64,000 nt of DNA. It comes from Muribaculaceae bacterium (GTDB lineage Bacteria > Bacteroidota > Bacteroidia > Bacteroidales > Muribaculaceae). The DNA lies in contig VSPE01000004.1 in NCBI GenBank assembly GCA_009775225.1, forward strand, positions 18,160 through 82,159, written 5' to 3'. The notes under the pieces are model-generated. The model was not told where the DNA came from. It did no database searches and worked only from the letters and a program-made list of their open reading frames with translations. The number at the start of each line of letters is the position of its first letter. Within the stretch, counting starts at the first letter, position 1. Made by a program: the position numbers and the translations under genes. Below are positions 50,801 to 59,247 of this stretch, in pieces.

Positions 50801-51135
50801 TGGTAACCGTGGTAGTCGAAGCCGGAGGCGTTCTGAACAACGGGTGTAATCCATACGGCAGTGAAACCGAGGGCCTTGATGTAGTCGAGCTTGTCGATAA
50901 GACCTTTGAAATCGCCACGCCAGCAGGGGTCGTTGTTTTTAATCTGGTTTTCCGTGCCGTCCCAGCACAAAACGTTGTTTTTGGGGTCTCCGTCGTAGAA
51001 ACGAGTAGTTATCGTGAAGTAGATAGTCTCGTCGCGGAAATCTGTTCGGTTGGCGTTGAAAGTAGTGTTTGCCGATGCGGACAACGCACTAAAAGTCAAG
51101 GCACAGCCAAGCATAAACTTTGAGAAATAGTTCAT
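47806..51135 (-). CDS. Secreted GH13 alpha-amylase with duplicated carbohydrate-binding modules
   Basis: A 1109-residue exported enzyme with a signal peptide (MNYFSKFMLGCALTFSALSASA). The GH13 catalytic core spans about residues 25-560, with GVDGFRIDTT (nucleophile Asp), FMFGECC (acid/base Glu) and YVDSHD (third acid). After it come two repeats of a chitobiase-C-like beta domain (about 690-785 and 882-968: FSPNGG ... SGWYKVG / SAWYAIG ... ISGTS), each followed by a CBM26-like starch-binding module (about 790-878 and 970-1045, with NLYAWG...AWPGK / HYWGG...TWPGK). It ends in a sorting-type tail (YYNMQGMRV ... GFYIKRTG ... KIYIH). It hydrolyses starch at the cell surface or outside. Confidence 0.9.
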   Translation of the reverse strand: MNYFSKFMLGCALTFSALSASANTTFNANRTDFRDETIYFTITTRFYDGDPKNNVLCWDGTENQIKNNDPCWRGDFKGLIDKLDYIKALGFTAVWITPVVQNASGFDYHGYHAMDFSEVDIRYKSKKAWGSEEDVDFQDLIDAAHAKGMKIILDIVLQHTGNFGESSLCKLFDRSQDIRNQANIQASLIPDDEKLGGQSYWNLKPEGDAPGTQYGERFKYMKNTDGQNHDNKNYWHHVANAWNWDEPSRWWGQIAGDCVDLNTENQAVVDYLVECYGKFIEMGVDGFRIDTTGHIAPLTFNSAFIPRFIELGEKYKSKRLNQAPFYMFGECCARYGGVIYRDQHVLSSHYYTWKSDPALVSEWKTYTADWWAQQFVKEGAEPLGNMLTCLKDPGTVHDSKNVFMQNGAWHEPDYSDASGFNVIDFPMHYNFNNAGQAVAIAQSGDKYYNDASWNVVYVDSHDYCPGPNDGVRFNGGTAQWAENLSLMFTFRGIPCIYYGSEVEFQKGKTIDKGPMLALKESGRAYFGAYLEGSVTATDFGTYTASGNVAQTLDADLAQHIRRLNQIRAAVPALRKGQYTFDGCSANGGFAFKRAYKDSYALVCINGGATFSNVPAGTYTDLVTGKTYQGGASITVDAPKTQGQLRVLVKDWKDGQVGEDGKFIYTTSAVAHGGSVTFTDPGTTEYYTAADFVDNAKVVFSPNGGTFKTEYITVSASLNSEAVSGWYKVGDGTRVSISGTSTFEIGKTMNFGESVKVEWGATDANGAEFNGTVSYKKVDPNATITVYVKGTDGINLYAWGKNSDGANVEPNGAWPGKTLSETVSVAEDDWYYFTFDDMESVNLIFNKNGNQTGDISGISEDTFFEYTGGSTATKLDISVSPVPAVRFSPNGGDFYETITVTATVKNAVSAWYAIGTDAKVNISGTSATFSLGENIAVGDNVTVSWGATGADGNVQTGSVTFHKIEKPEEPEGFVVYYDNSVTSWNPVKIHYWGGEEASTWPGKDMTLVRDNVYYFVLPEGTTGVVFNNGNGIQSVDVTPTSNHLYRATSTTSKVDITDCGLWMTTAIETVEADTNAPAEYYNMQGMRVDNPSRGFYIKRTGNKIQKIYIH

Positions 51136-51292
51136 AATAATGACTTAAAGTAAGTATGAAATGTGTAATATGAATGTATTATCGTATGCAAAGTTCCTAA
51201 AAATTTTGTTTACTTCAATGAAAATGTGTTTTATAACATAATTTTGGGCTGAGATTTGGGCAAATTTATAATAATGTATATAAAACAAACGG

Positions 51293-51326
51293 CGGATTGC
51301 CGCATCGGTCGATGTGCGGCAATCCG
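51293..51326 (-). terminator. Terminator of the pullulanase gene
   Basis: Perfect 12-base inverted repeat (CGGATTGCCGCA / TGCGGCAATCCG) with a ten-base loop; on the minus strand a T-rich stretch follows. It lies 27 bases past the pullulanase stop. Confidence 0.8.
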
Positions 51327-51353
51327 TCGGGGTATATGCGGTGGGGTATTTTG

Positions 51354-53360
51354 TTATTCGCGAGCGAGGATGAGGGCGGATGTTGGTTCCACACTAATCT
51401 TGCCGCCTTCGAATGTGCCCATGCCGTCGGGATTGATGTTGCCGTCGCGGGCGACTATTATCCACTTCCCTTTGGGAATTTTGGTAGTATAGGCTTCGTC
51501 CGAGCCGTTGAACACGAGTTTTATCTCGCGCCAGGCATCGCCGTTGGCGTTGTTGCGGATAGAGTATGAAATCACGTTGGGCGCAGATACCTTGTCGAAA
51601 ACTATGTTGCGGGCAATCTCGTCGGCAGTAGTCATGCGGAAGGCCGGATGTGCTTTGCGCAGGGCGATAAGACCCTTGTAATAGGCGAACTGGTCGGCGT
51701 TTTTGGTTTTGAGAGTCCAGTCGATAGCATTGATAGAGTCGGGTGATTTGTAGGAGTTGTGCACGCCCTTTTTGTCGCGGAACACCTCTTCGCCTGCAAA
51801 CATGAAGGGAGTGCCCTGCGAAGTAAATACTATGGTCTGGGCAAGGCGTGCGGCACGCTGGCGCTCAGCCTCGGAGCTTCCGGGCATCGACTTGGCAAGT
51901 TTGTCGGTGAGTGTGAGGTCGTCGTGGCACGACACATAATTGATAATCTCGGTGGGCGCTCCGGCGTATGCGAATTTGGAGTTGTTGCCCTTGCTGTAGT
52001 CGACCTGTGGATGTGCTGTAGATGCCACGATACCTATCTTGACGGTTTCTTCGTTGCCCGGTTTGCCGGTTGCGAAGCCGCGGTCGGCAGCGTTGCTGTA
52101 GTGGCCTTTTACGGCGTCGCGGAGGTCGTCGGAGAATACGGAGATACCGTTCATCTTATCCACGTTTTCTTTGAGAGCACGGCGCTCTACTGGGAGGGGG
52201 GAGTCGCCGGCAGTCCAGCCTTCGCCGTATACGAATATCGAGGGGTTGATTTTTTTAAGCTCGGCAGCTACTTCATTCATGGTTTCGATGTCGTGGATTG
52301 CCATTAGGTCGAAGCGGAAGCCGTCGATATGGTATTCGTCGGCCCAGTACTTTACGGAGTTGACTATGAAGTCGCGCATCTGTTGGCGTTCCGAAGCTGT
52401 TTCGTTGCCGCAACCCGATGCGTCGCTGTAAGAGCCGTCGGCACGATGACGGTAGTAGTAGCCGGGAGCGGTGAGCGAGAAGTTGGAGTCATCGTTGTTT
52501 GCCGTGTGGTTGTATACCACATCCATCACCACGCCTATTCCGGCATCGTGGAGAGCCTTCACCATTTGTTTCATCTCGGAGATGCGGGCCTTGGGGTTGG
52601 CAGGGTCGGTGGAGTATGAGCCTTCGGGAGTGTTGTAGTTGAAGGGGTCGTATCCCCAGTTGTACCCATTGGTCTGCAGGTTTGCCTCGTCGACCGAGTT
52701 GTAGTCGTAGCTCGGGAGGATATGCACGTGGGTTATGCCAAGCTCTTTAAGATGTTCGATGCCGGTTTTGGCACCCAGGGGTGAGGAGGTGCCCGGCTCT
52801 GTCAGGGCCAGGAACTTGCCTTTGTGTACTATGCCCGACGAAGGGTCGATGCTGAAATCGCGGTGGTGCATCTCATAGATTACGGCGTCGGTGATGTTGG
52901 CGAGCTTGGGTCCGCGGTCGTTGTTCCAGCCTTCGGGGTCGGTGCTGTCGAGGTCTATGATTGCGGCTCTCATGCCGTTGGTGCCTGTGGCTTTGGCCCA
53001 CACGCCGGGAGTTTCGGCGAGACGTTTGCCGTCGACAGTAACGGCGAAGGTGTAGAATTTACCGTATAGTTTTTCGGGTACAGATACGCGCCATGTGCCG
53101 CGCTCGGCGCGCTTCATAATCAAGGTGTCTTCTGCTGCGGTGTTGCGGTCGCTGCTGTATATGAGCACTTCGGCGCCTTCGGCCGAGGGAGACCAGAGAG
53201 TAAAGTGGGTGCCGGCGTCGTCAACTTTAAGCTCGAGGTCATCGCCGTCGTAAGAAGGCCATGATGAATACTGTTGTTCCATGGTGTTTTGGGCGTATGC
53301 CGCAGGTGATAGTGTTGCCGCAGCGGCGAGTGCGAGTGCGGCATGGAGTGTATTACGCAT
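51354..53360 (-). CDS. pulA: Type I pullulanase (GH13), secreted
   Basis: A 668-residue exported debranching enzyme with a signal peptide (MRNTLHAALALAAAATLSPAAYA). An N-terminal CBM48-like domain covers about residues 40-140, and the family marker YNWGYDPFNYN is near residue 228. Catalytic acids are in GFRFDLMA, VYGEGW and SCHDDLTL. It cleaves alpha-1,6 links in pullulan and branched starch, complementing the amylase immediately downstream. The lack of a lipobox suggests periplasmic location. The amylase and pullulanase genes are separated by about 220 bases with a terminator, so they are probably separate units. Confidence 0.93.
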   Translation of the reverse strand: MRNTLHAALALAAAATLSPAAYAQNTMEQQYSSWPSYDGDDLELKVDDAGTHFTLWSPSAEGAEVLIYSSDRNTAAEDTLIMKRAERGTWRVSVPEKLYGKFYTFAVTVDGKRLAETPGVWAKATGTNGMRAAIIDLDSTDPEGWNNDRGPKLANITDAVIYEMHHRDFSIDPSSGIVHKGKFLALTEPGTSSPLGAKTGIEHLKELGITHVHILPSYDYNSVDEANLQTNGYNWGYDPFNYNTPEGSYSTDPANPKARISEMKQMVKALHDAGIGVVMDVVYNHTANNDDSNFSLTAPGYYYRHRADGSYSDASGCGNETASERQQMRDFIVNSVKYWADEYHIDGFRFDLMAIHDIETMNEVAAELKKINPSIFVYGEGWTAGDSPLPVERRALKENVDKMNGISVFSDDLRDAVKGHYSNAADRGFATGKPGNEETVKIGIVASTAHPQVDYSKGNNSKFAYAGAPTEIINYVSCHDDLTLTDKLAKSMPGSSEAERQRAARLAQTIVFTSQGTPFMFAGEEVFRDKKGVHNSYKSPDSINAIDWTLKTKNADQFAYYKGLIALRKAHPAFRMTTADEIARNIVFDKVSAPNVISYSIRNNANGDAWREIKLVFNGSDEAYTTKIPKGKWIIVARDGNINPDGMGTFEGGKISVEPTSALILARE

Positions 53361-53446
53361 TATTTAGATTGTAAGATGATATTAATTGTATGTCACAAAG
53401 TTACGCAACAAATCGCTGATATGCAAATTTAACTCCTTTTTGACAT

Positions 53447-53492
53447 AAAAATACGGTGCAGATACCGCCGTTGGTTTCTGCACCGTATTTTT
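53447..53492 (-). terminator. Terminator of pgi
   Basis: Perfect 15-base inverted repeat (AAAATACGGTGCAGA / TCTGCACCGTATTTT) with T-rich ends on both strands, 26 bases past the pgi stop on the minus strand. It separates pgi from the promoter region of pullulanase. Confidence 0.85.
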
Positions 53493-53517
53493 GATTATAT
53501 GCTTAGGATGACTGAAA

Positions 53518-54846
53518 TCAGAGGCGGGCCTTTATGGCTTCGGTCTCTTTTTCGTAGCCGGGCTTCTCGAGAAGCGCGAACATGTTTTTCTTGTAAGCCT
53601 CCACGCCGGGCTGGTTGAAGGGGTTCACGCCGAGGATGTGACCGCTAATGCCGCATGCAGCTTCGAAGAAGTAGATGAGCTGGCCGAGGGTGAAGGGGGT
53701 GATTGCGGGAATGGAGATGCGGATGTTGGGCACTTCGCCGTCGATATGTGCGATGCGGGTGCCGAGTTCTGCCATCTTGTTTACTTCGTCGACGCGCTTG
53801 CCTGCGATGTAGTTGAGGCCGTCGAGGTTAGACTCGTCGGAGGGGATGCGCAGTTCGTGCTCGGTCTTTTCTACCGAAATCACGGTTTCGAAGATTATGC
53901 GTTCGCCTTCCTGTATCCACTGGCCCATGGAATGGAGGTCGGTGGTATTGTCGACGGCAGCGGGGAAAATACCCTTATGGTCTTTGCCTTCGCTTTCGCC
54001 GTAGAGCTGTTTCCACCATTCGCCGAAGAAGTGGAGTTTGGGGCTGTAGTTGACGAGAATTTCGATTTTCTTGCCTGCGCGGTAGAGCGCGTTGCGGGTG
54101 GTTGCGTAGGTGAGAGCGGAGGTGTCGGTGCCGTTAATGGTAGCTTCGCCCATTTTTGCAGCACCGTCTACAAGTGCGTTGATGTCGAAGCCGGCTACAG
54201 CTATGGGGAGCAGACCAACGGGGGTGAGCACGGAGAAGCGGCCGCCTACGTTGTCGGGGATGATGTATGTCTTGTAGCCTTCGGAGTTGGCTAGGGTGCG
54301 GAGTGCGCCGCGTTTTTCGTCGGTGATAGCTACGATGCGTTTGCGGGCTTCGTCGCGACCAACTTCACGCTCGAGCTGCTCCTTGAGGAGACGGAAGGCG
54401 ATAGCGGGTTCGGTGGTTGTTCCCGATTTCGATATCACGATTATGCCGAAGCGCTTTCCTGCAAGGTAGTCCTGCAGTTCGGCGAGGTAATCTTCGCCTA
54501 TGTTCTGGCCAGCGAAGAGCACCTGCACACCTTCGTTGCGGTAAGCGGCGAAAGAGTTTCCGAGGGCTTCTATCACAGCTTTGGCGCCGAGGTATGAGCC
54601 GCCGATACCTATAGCTACCACAACGTCGCAAAGCTCACGCATACCTGCTGCTGTGGCGTTGATGTCATCGAGCAGCGATGCGGGAGTTTCCTGAGCCAGG
54701 CGCACCCAGCCAAGGAAATCGTTGCCGGCACCGGTGCCGTCGATAAGTTTTTTCAGAGAGTCTTTGCCCGCAGCATCAAGGGCTGCGATGTCTGCGAGGC
54801 TTATAGAGCCAAGCACACCTTTGTTGTCTACTTGAATTTGTTCCAT
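53518..54846 (-). CDS. pgi: Glucose-6-phosphate isomerase
   Basis: A 442-residue SIS-domain enzyme. The phosphosugar-binding motif [15 protein letters not shown] (about residue 140), [10 protein letters not shown] near residue 80, and the C-terminal [14 protein letters not shown] identify it as bacterial Pgi of the shorter type (about 440-450 residues). It interconverts glucose 6-phosphate and fructose 6-phosphate, consuming glucose from the starch enzymes nearby. The start is the ATG at 54846; the extra in-frame stretch to 54882 lacks conservation. The promoter at 54870-54900 on the minus strand fits this start. Confidence 0.94.
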   Translation of the reverse strand: MEQIQVDNKGVLGSISLADIAALDAAGKDSLKKLIDGTGAGNDFLGWVRLAQETPASLLDDINATAAGMRELCDVVVAIGIGGSYLGAKAVIEALGNSFAAYRNEGVQVLFAGQNIGEDYLAELQDYLAGKRFGIIVISKSGTTTEPAIAFRLLKEQLEREVGRDEARKRIVAITDEKRGALRTLANSEGYKTYIIPDNVGGRFSVLTPVGLLPIAVAGFDINALVDGAAKMGEATINGTDTSALTYATTRNALYRAGKKIEILVNYSPKLHFFGEWWKQLYGESEGKDHKGIFPAAVDNTTDLHSMGQWIQEGERIIFETVISVEKTEHELRIPSDESNLDGLNYIAGKRVDEVNKMAELGTRIAHIDGEVPNIRISIPAITPFTLGQLIYFFEAACGISGHILGVNPFNQPGVEAYKKNMFALLEKPGYEKETEAIKARL

Positions 54847-54869
54847 CGTATATAGTGAAAATTTTTCCG

Positions 54870-54900
54870 CAAATTTAAACAAATTTTTCTAATTTTGCAA
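54870..54900 (-). promoter_or_regulatory. Promoter of pgi
   Basis: On the minus strand CTTG (54898-54901) is followed by a 20-base spacer and TAAATTTG (CAAATTTA at 54870-54877 on plus). The transcript would start about 54866, with a leader of some 20 bases before the pgi ATG. Confidence 0.55.
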
Positions 54901-54905
54901 GCGAG

Positions 54906-55928
54906 ATGAAACACGCTGAATGGTGCCCGTACAGGCTTGACTTTACTTTTAATGCCGTGACTTCGCGGCAGAGTATGACATATAAGGATACGTATTTCAT
55001 CAGAGTGACTGATGATGCACGGCCGAATGAGATAACGTATGCCGAATGTGCTTTGTTCAAAGGTCTCTCGGCAGAGGATTGTGCCGACTATGAAAAACAG
55101 CTTTCAAAGGCTTGTGCGTCGCCAGAGGATGCGTTGCGTCACCCCTTCAGCTCTATCCGTTTCGGTTTCGAGCAGGCGCTGTCTCCTTCTCCCGTATCTT
55201 CGTGGAGCGCAGGGAAAAGCGGAATACCTATAAACGGGCTCGTGTGGATGGGCGATAAAGCTGCCATGCGCCGCCGCATTGCCGAGAAACTTGATGCGGG
55301 CTTTGGGGTGCTGAAGTTGAAAATCGGTGGTATCAGTTTTGAAGATGAACTCGATTTGCTGGACTCGGTGAGGCGTACTTTTTCTTCCGATGCTTTGGAA
55401 ATCCGTCTGGACGCCAACGGCCATTTTTCTGCCGCCGAGGCTCCCGGGATTCTCGCGAGGCTTGCACCGTACCATATACATTCCATAGAGCAGCCTATCG
55501 CCGCCGGTCAGCCGGAGGCTATGGGGCGTCTTTGCAGGTATACACCTATCCCGATTGCGCTCGACGAGGAGCTGATTGGCTTGCGAAGCGCTGCTGATGC
55601 CCGAGTGCTCCTTGAGGAAATAAAACCGCAGTATATTATATTGAAACCATCGCTCTGCGGAGGGTATAGGGTTTCCGACGACTATATCGCCATTGCCGGC
55701 GATATGGGTATCGGCTGGTGGGCTACATCGGCTCTTGAGTCGAATGTGGGTCTTTACGGTCTTGGCGCATGGCTTGCGCACAAAGGTGTGGATATGCCTC
55801 AGGGACTCGGCACCGGGCAACTGTATTCGAATAATATCGCATCGCCGCTTGAGTTGAGAGGCAGCGCGCTGTGGTGTGGGCCAGGTTTGTCCTGGGGGAA
55901 CATGGAGGGATTGCCGTGGAGGAGCTGA
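54906..55928 (+). CDS. menC: o-Succinylbenzoate synthase
   Basis: A 340-residue enolase-superfamily enzyme. The barrel has the Lys pair in LKLKIGG (about residue 140), the metal acids in LDANGHFSAAEA (Asp about 170), IHSIEQPI (Glu) and ALDEEL (Asp), and the second Lys in ILKPSLCGG (about 245). It dehydrates SHCHC to o-succinylbenzoate in menaquinone synthesis. It is followed by menE with a 13-base overlap. The other men genes are not adjacent, so the pathway is split. TAATTTTG at 54890-54897 is a likely -7 box, eight bases before the ATG. Confidence 0.92.
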   Translation: MKHAEWCPYRLDFTFNAVTSRQSMTYKDTYFIRVTDDARPNEITYAECALFKGLSAEDCADYEKQLSKACASPEDALRHPFSSIRFGFEQALSPSPVSSWSAGKSGIPINGLVWMGDKAAMRRRIAEKLDAGFGVLKLKIGGISFEDELDLLDSVRRTFSSDALEIRLDANGHFSAAEAPGILARLAPYHIHSIEQPIAAGQPEAMGRLCRYTPIPIALDEELIGLRSAADARVLLEEIKPQYIILKPSLCGGYRVSDDYIAIAGDMGIGWWATSALESNVGLYGLGAWLAHKGVDMPQGLGTGQLYSNNIASPLELRGSALWCGPGLSWGNMEGLPWRS

Positions 55929-56866
55929 GTGCGTTCATGGAGCAGTGGCGCGACGGCTCCGACTACATAGAGGCACATACTTCCGGCTCTACCGGCCGCC
56001 CGAAGCAAATCAGGCTACTAAAGGCCGATATGCGGGCCTCGGCGCGCGCAACGATAGCTTTTTTCGGGCTGGGGACGTCGTCGACAGTTGCTATGGCGCT
56101 GTCGACCGACTATATCGCAGGAAAGATGATGGCCGTACGCGCGGCCGAGTGCGGTGCACGGCTCGTTCAACTGCCTGTAAGCAACAATATCGTGCTCGAC
56201 GATTTTGAGGGAGTGATAGATTTGCTTGCCGTGGTGCCGTCGCAGATGCAGGCTTTTGCTGATAAGCCCCGCTATAGTGCCAAGGTACGCAATCTGCTTG
56301 TGGGGGGCGCCTCGCCTTCGAGGGAGATGTGTCGGCGCCTTTGCGATGCCGGATATAAGGTGTGGATAAGCTATGGCATGACAGAGACCTGCAGCCATGT
56401 CGCCCTTGCCGCCGGCGACGATGACGAGCGGATATTCAGGGCGATGCCGGGCATAAGTTTCTCTGCCGACCCGACCGGGCGCCTTGTTATCGAAGCGCCT
56501 TCATTTTCGTTCGGGCGTCTTGTCACAAACGATGTGGCGGATATTCTCACGCCCTTTTCTTTCAGGTGGAGAGGACGTGCCGATGATGTGATAAACAGCG
56601 GAGGACTGAAGTTCTTCCCCGAAGAGCTGGAGGCTCTTTATCGACCCTATATGGGCACGCTCGAGTATTGTGTGTATTCCCGGCCAGATGCCAAGTGGGG
56701 CGAAGCTATCGCTCTTGCCGTTGTCGGGGGCGATGTGCATGATATTGCCAACGCTCTGCGGGCCGGAGTGGCCGACCACCGCCGTCTGCCGAAACACATA
56801 CGTATAGTAGAGGCGCTGCCTCGCACCGCCAATGGCAAACTGTATCGTCGCGGACTATGCGAATAA
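55916..56866 (+). CDS. menE: o-Succinylbenzoate--CoA ligase
   Basis: A 316-residue adenylate-forming ligase, shorter than typical, as usual for Bacteroidetes MenE. Motifs: THSGSTGRPKQI-type AHTSGSTGRPK (about 21-31), YGMTETC (about 155) and the A8/A10 equivalents in RGRADDVINSGGLKF and RTANGKLYRR. It activates o-succinylbenzoate with CoA. I set the start at the GTG at 55916, which overlaps menC by 13 bases and has GGAGGG six bases upstream; the ATG at 55937 is an alternative. Confidence 0.9.
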   Translation: MEELSAFMEQWRDGSDYIEAHTSGSTGRPKQIRLLKADMRASARATIAFFGLGTSSTVAMALSTDYIAGKMMAVRAAECGARLVQLPVSNNIVLDDFEGVIDLLAVVPSQMQAFADKPRYSAKVRNLLVGGASPSREMCRRLCDAGYKVWISYGMTETCSHVALAAGDDDERIFRAMPGISFSADPTGRLVIEAPSFSFGRLVTNDVADILTPFSFRWRGRADDVINSGGLKFFPEELEALYRPYMGTLEYCVYSRPDAKWGEAIALAVVGGDVHDIANALRAGVADHRRLPKHIRIVEALPRTANGKLYRRGLCE

Positions 56867-56868
56867 TA

Positions 56869-56903
56869 AGAGGTTGTTTAACAATCATTGTTAAACAACC
56901 TCT
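56869..56903. repeat. 35-bp palindromic repeat in a convergent gap (copy 2)
   Basis: Perfect 17-base arms (AGAGGTTGTTTAACAAT) around one central C; starts three bases after the menE stop. Same element as 38962-38996, two differences in 38 bases. Confidence 0.88.
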
Positions 56904-56908
56904 AAGAT

Positions 56909-56942
56909 AAAAGGGCGCCGGCACCACGCCGACGCCCTTTTC
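56909..56942 (+). terminator. GC-rich terminator downstream of menE
   Basis: Hairpin AAAAGGGCG(C)CGGC / GCCG(A)CGCCCTTTT, T-rich on the plus strand, directly after the palindromic repeat. It could also end the LRR gene from the other side. Confidence 0.85.
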
Positions 56943-57011
56943 AGGGGAAGTTATTCAGATCGTATTATCGCATTGTCAGATAGGTTGAATATTTTTTTTG
57001 TCAGTTCATGA

Positions 57012-58067
57012 TTAGTAGTTCCACTGGCAGGCAATCATTCGTAGGTTGGGGCAAGCCATTGTGCGGAGGTCGGTAATCATGTTGTAGCGGCAGTTGATGT
57101 ATGTAAGGGCCTGGTCGAAGCTTACATCAAGCATTGTGAGTTCGTTGTTGTTGCAAAGCAGACGCTGGAGGAAGGTCTGGTTTGAGAGGGTAAGCTCGGA
57201 GAGGTCGTTGTATGAGCAGTCTACGAAGATGAGCTGCGGGCAGGCGGTTACGGTAAAGGTTGTGAGGTCGTTGTATGAGCAGACGATGTCCATAAGAGCC
57301 TGACATTCGCGGACACCGAGGCTCTTCATATTGTTGTCGGTGCATAGGAATGTGGCAAGCGAAGGCAGATTGGAGACAATCATGTTTGCCATGCGGTTGC
57401 TGTCGAGGTTGAGGTTCTGGAGGTTCGTGGTGCCTACAAGGTTCAGCGACGTAAGTTTGTTGTAGCCGGCATAGAGGTTTTTAAGCGCTGTGCAGTCGGT
57501 TACCGACAGGCTTTCGAGGTGGTTGCTCTGGCAGTTGAGTGTCTCGAGGGTCGATGAAGACTGGAGGTCGAGAGCCGCCAGCAGGTTCGATGCGATGTTA
57601 AGGCTCTTGAGGGCCGGAACGTCGGATATTTCGAACTCGGTAAGGCGGTTGTTGTTCACTGCAATCTTTACAAGAGTGGGGCAGTCGGTGAAGTCTACCT
57701 CGGTGAGCTTGTTGCGCGACACATTCACGTCGGTGAGCATGGGGTCGCCCTTGAATGTTACGGCAGCAAGTTTGTTACGCGACACATCTACCTTTGCGAG
57801 AGCCTTGAAGCCGGAAAGGTCGAGGGTGCCGGCCAGCTTTTTATCTTTCCACTTGATTTCAGTCACGTGGTTGCCTACAACTGTGATGCCTTCCCATGTG
57901 GACGGGTCTTTGAGATTTGTTATTTTCAGAGCTTCGGCATTGGTCCCGTCTTTTTCGGCCGGCTGAGCCAGGAAATTCTGAAGCTGTTTTAGCTCGCTCT
58001 TGTTGACCTGAGCGAAGCAGGCTGCGCTACTAAGTGCTACAGCGAGCAGTAATGCGATTTTTTTCAT
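57012..58067 (-). CDS. Secreted leucine-rich-repeat protein
   Basis: A 351-residue exported protein with a signal peptide (MKKIALLLAVALSSAACFA) and at least eleven leucine-rich repeats of about 21 residues (for example LKSLNIASNLLAALDLQSSST, LETLNCQSNHLESLSVTDCTA, LKNLYAGYNKLTSLNL). Several repeats carry Cys in the position before the Asn (LNCQSN, VDCSYN, LLCNNN, INCRYN), as in InlJ-type LRRs. The last residues (MACPNLRMIACQWNY) end on a repeat without a separate anchor, so its location may be periplasmic or surface. Likely protein binding; target unknown. Confidence 0.85.
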   Translation of the reverse strand: MKKIALLLAVALSSAACFAQVNKSELKQLQNFLAQPAEKDGTNAEALKITNLKDPSTWEGITVVGNHVTEIKWKDKKLAGTLDLSGFKALAKVDVSRNKLAAVTFKGDPMLTDVNVSRNKLTEVDFTDCPTLVKIAVNNNRLTEFEISDVPALKSLNIASNLLAALDLQSSSTLETLNCQSNHLESLSVTDCTALKNLYAGYNKLTSLNLVGTTNLQNLNLDSNRMANMIVSNLPSLATFLCTDNNMKSLGVRECQALMDIVCSYNDLTTFTVTACPQLIFVDCSYNDLSELTLSNQTFLQRLLCNNNELTMLDVSFDQALTYINCRYNMITDLRTMACPNLRMIACQWNY

Positions 58068-58224
58068 ATCAATCATAAATAATAGTTGTGAGTATTCGAG
58101 TGATTTTGTAATACTAACAACTTGCGTAGCAAAATGGTTTGGATTATTTTTAATTAAACGGGAATAGGAGTAGGGCAGTGAACACAGTATCGCATCTTTT
58201 TTAAGATATTTTTCTCTAATAAAT

Positions 58225-58256
58225 TTTGTTAATAATTAAAATTATTTGTATATTTG
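58225..58256 (+). promoter_or_regulatory. Promoter of the secreted protein - Rhs pair
   Basis: TTTG at 58225-58228 and TATATTTG at 58249-58256 with a 20-base spacer, a clear -33/-7 match. Transcription would start about 58260, some 22 bases before the ATG at 58282, which favours that start over the TTG at 58246. Confidence 0.7.
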
Positions 58257-58281
58257 GAGCGAAAACCAATCAGCGACACCT

Positions 58282-59247
58282 ATGGGCCGGTTTTTCATCT
58301 TTATAATTGCTGTTGCATCGTGGCTGCTATCGGACGCCATGTCAACGGTTACGTTGCCGGTCGAAAAAAGCGGATTGAGCCGGGAGTGCCTTCAATCCAT
58401 GATTTGGGACGCTACAAAGGTTCCAACAAATGAGTGTTACGGTTCCGGCTCCATATCAGTTGCCCCGGATGGCCTTGTCAAGGAGAGCCTCGGCGAGTAT
58501 ACCGAACTATATCGGCGTAAGGATAATCGGATATTATGGCGGGGGTTCACTGTCGGCCGCTACATCGGATGTCTTGTCGACAGTACGGTTATATACTCTT
58601 TATTGCCGTTGGATGATGGCGGAGGTGCCGAATGTAAATTCAGCGCCAAGGTCAAAAGTCATGATATACTTCTTTACGAGATGTCGGGGAGTTGTAGTAC
58701 CCGCCTATGTGCAAAGGGTAAGTTCATCATTTCTCCGGGTGATACAATTCCGGCCAACCTTATGATTGAGAGCCGGCGATATATCGTGGCTGCCGACGGG
58801 CACTTGCCCGCTGACACAACGACAGTACAGTTTTACAGATGGTACGCTACCGGCGAAGATATACCATTCGCAGTACAGGTGAGACGCGAAGGCTATAGCG
58901 AGTGTCTGTTCATGATATCCGAGATTACGGAAAAATTTACCGATAGCGATGATGACGACTATGGCGGCGATGATGCGGTAAAGGTGCGGGAGTTGCTTGA
59001 CAACATCAAAGTATCGGCGGGTCATGGTACGGTCAGCATTTCTCTCGGACAGCTTGAAGACTCCTATGCCGAGGCTTACCTTGTCGATATTCCCGGTAAT
59101 ATACACGGATGTACGAGCAGTAGACTTGATGAGCAGGAGAATATAATAGACATACCACTCTACGGTCTGCCTGCCGGGACTTATATGCTTGTGGTTATTA
59201 TTGATGATAATCCTGAATTTATATATAAACAAATACTTAGCGTATGA
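58282..59247 (+). CDS. Secreted protein preceding the Rhs gene, unknown function
   Basis: A 321-residue protein with a signal peptide (MGRFFIFIIAVASWLLSDAM). It has no family I can name. Features: a long beta-rich region, an acidic stretch DSDDDDYGGDDAV (about residues 220-232), and an ending GLPAGTYMLVVIIDDNPEFIYK, similar to sorting-tail ends of Bacteroidetes surface proteins. It overlaps the Rhs gene start as ATGA, so the two are translated together. It may be a partner or chaperone of the Rhs protein; this is inference. Confidence 0.7.
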   Translation: MGRFFIFIIAVASWLLSDAMSTVTLPVEKSGLSRECLQSMIWDATKVPTNECYGSGSISVAPDGLVKESLGEYTELYRRKDNRILWRGFTVGRYIGCLVDSTVIYSLLPLDDGGGAECKFSAKVKSHDILLYEMSGSCSTRLCAKGKFIISPGDTIPANLMIESRRYIVAADGHLPADTTTVQFYRWYATGEDIPFAVQVRREGYSECLFMISEITEKFTDSDDDDYGGDDAVKVRELLDNIKVSAGHGTVSISLGQLEDSYAEAYLVDIPGNIHGCTSSRLDEQENIIDIPLYGLPAGTYMLVVIIDDNPEFIYKQILSV

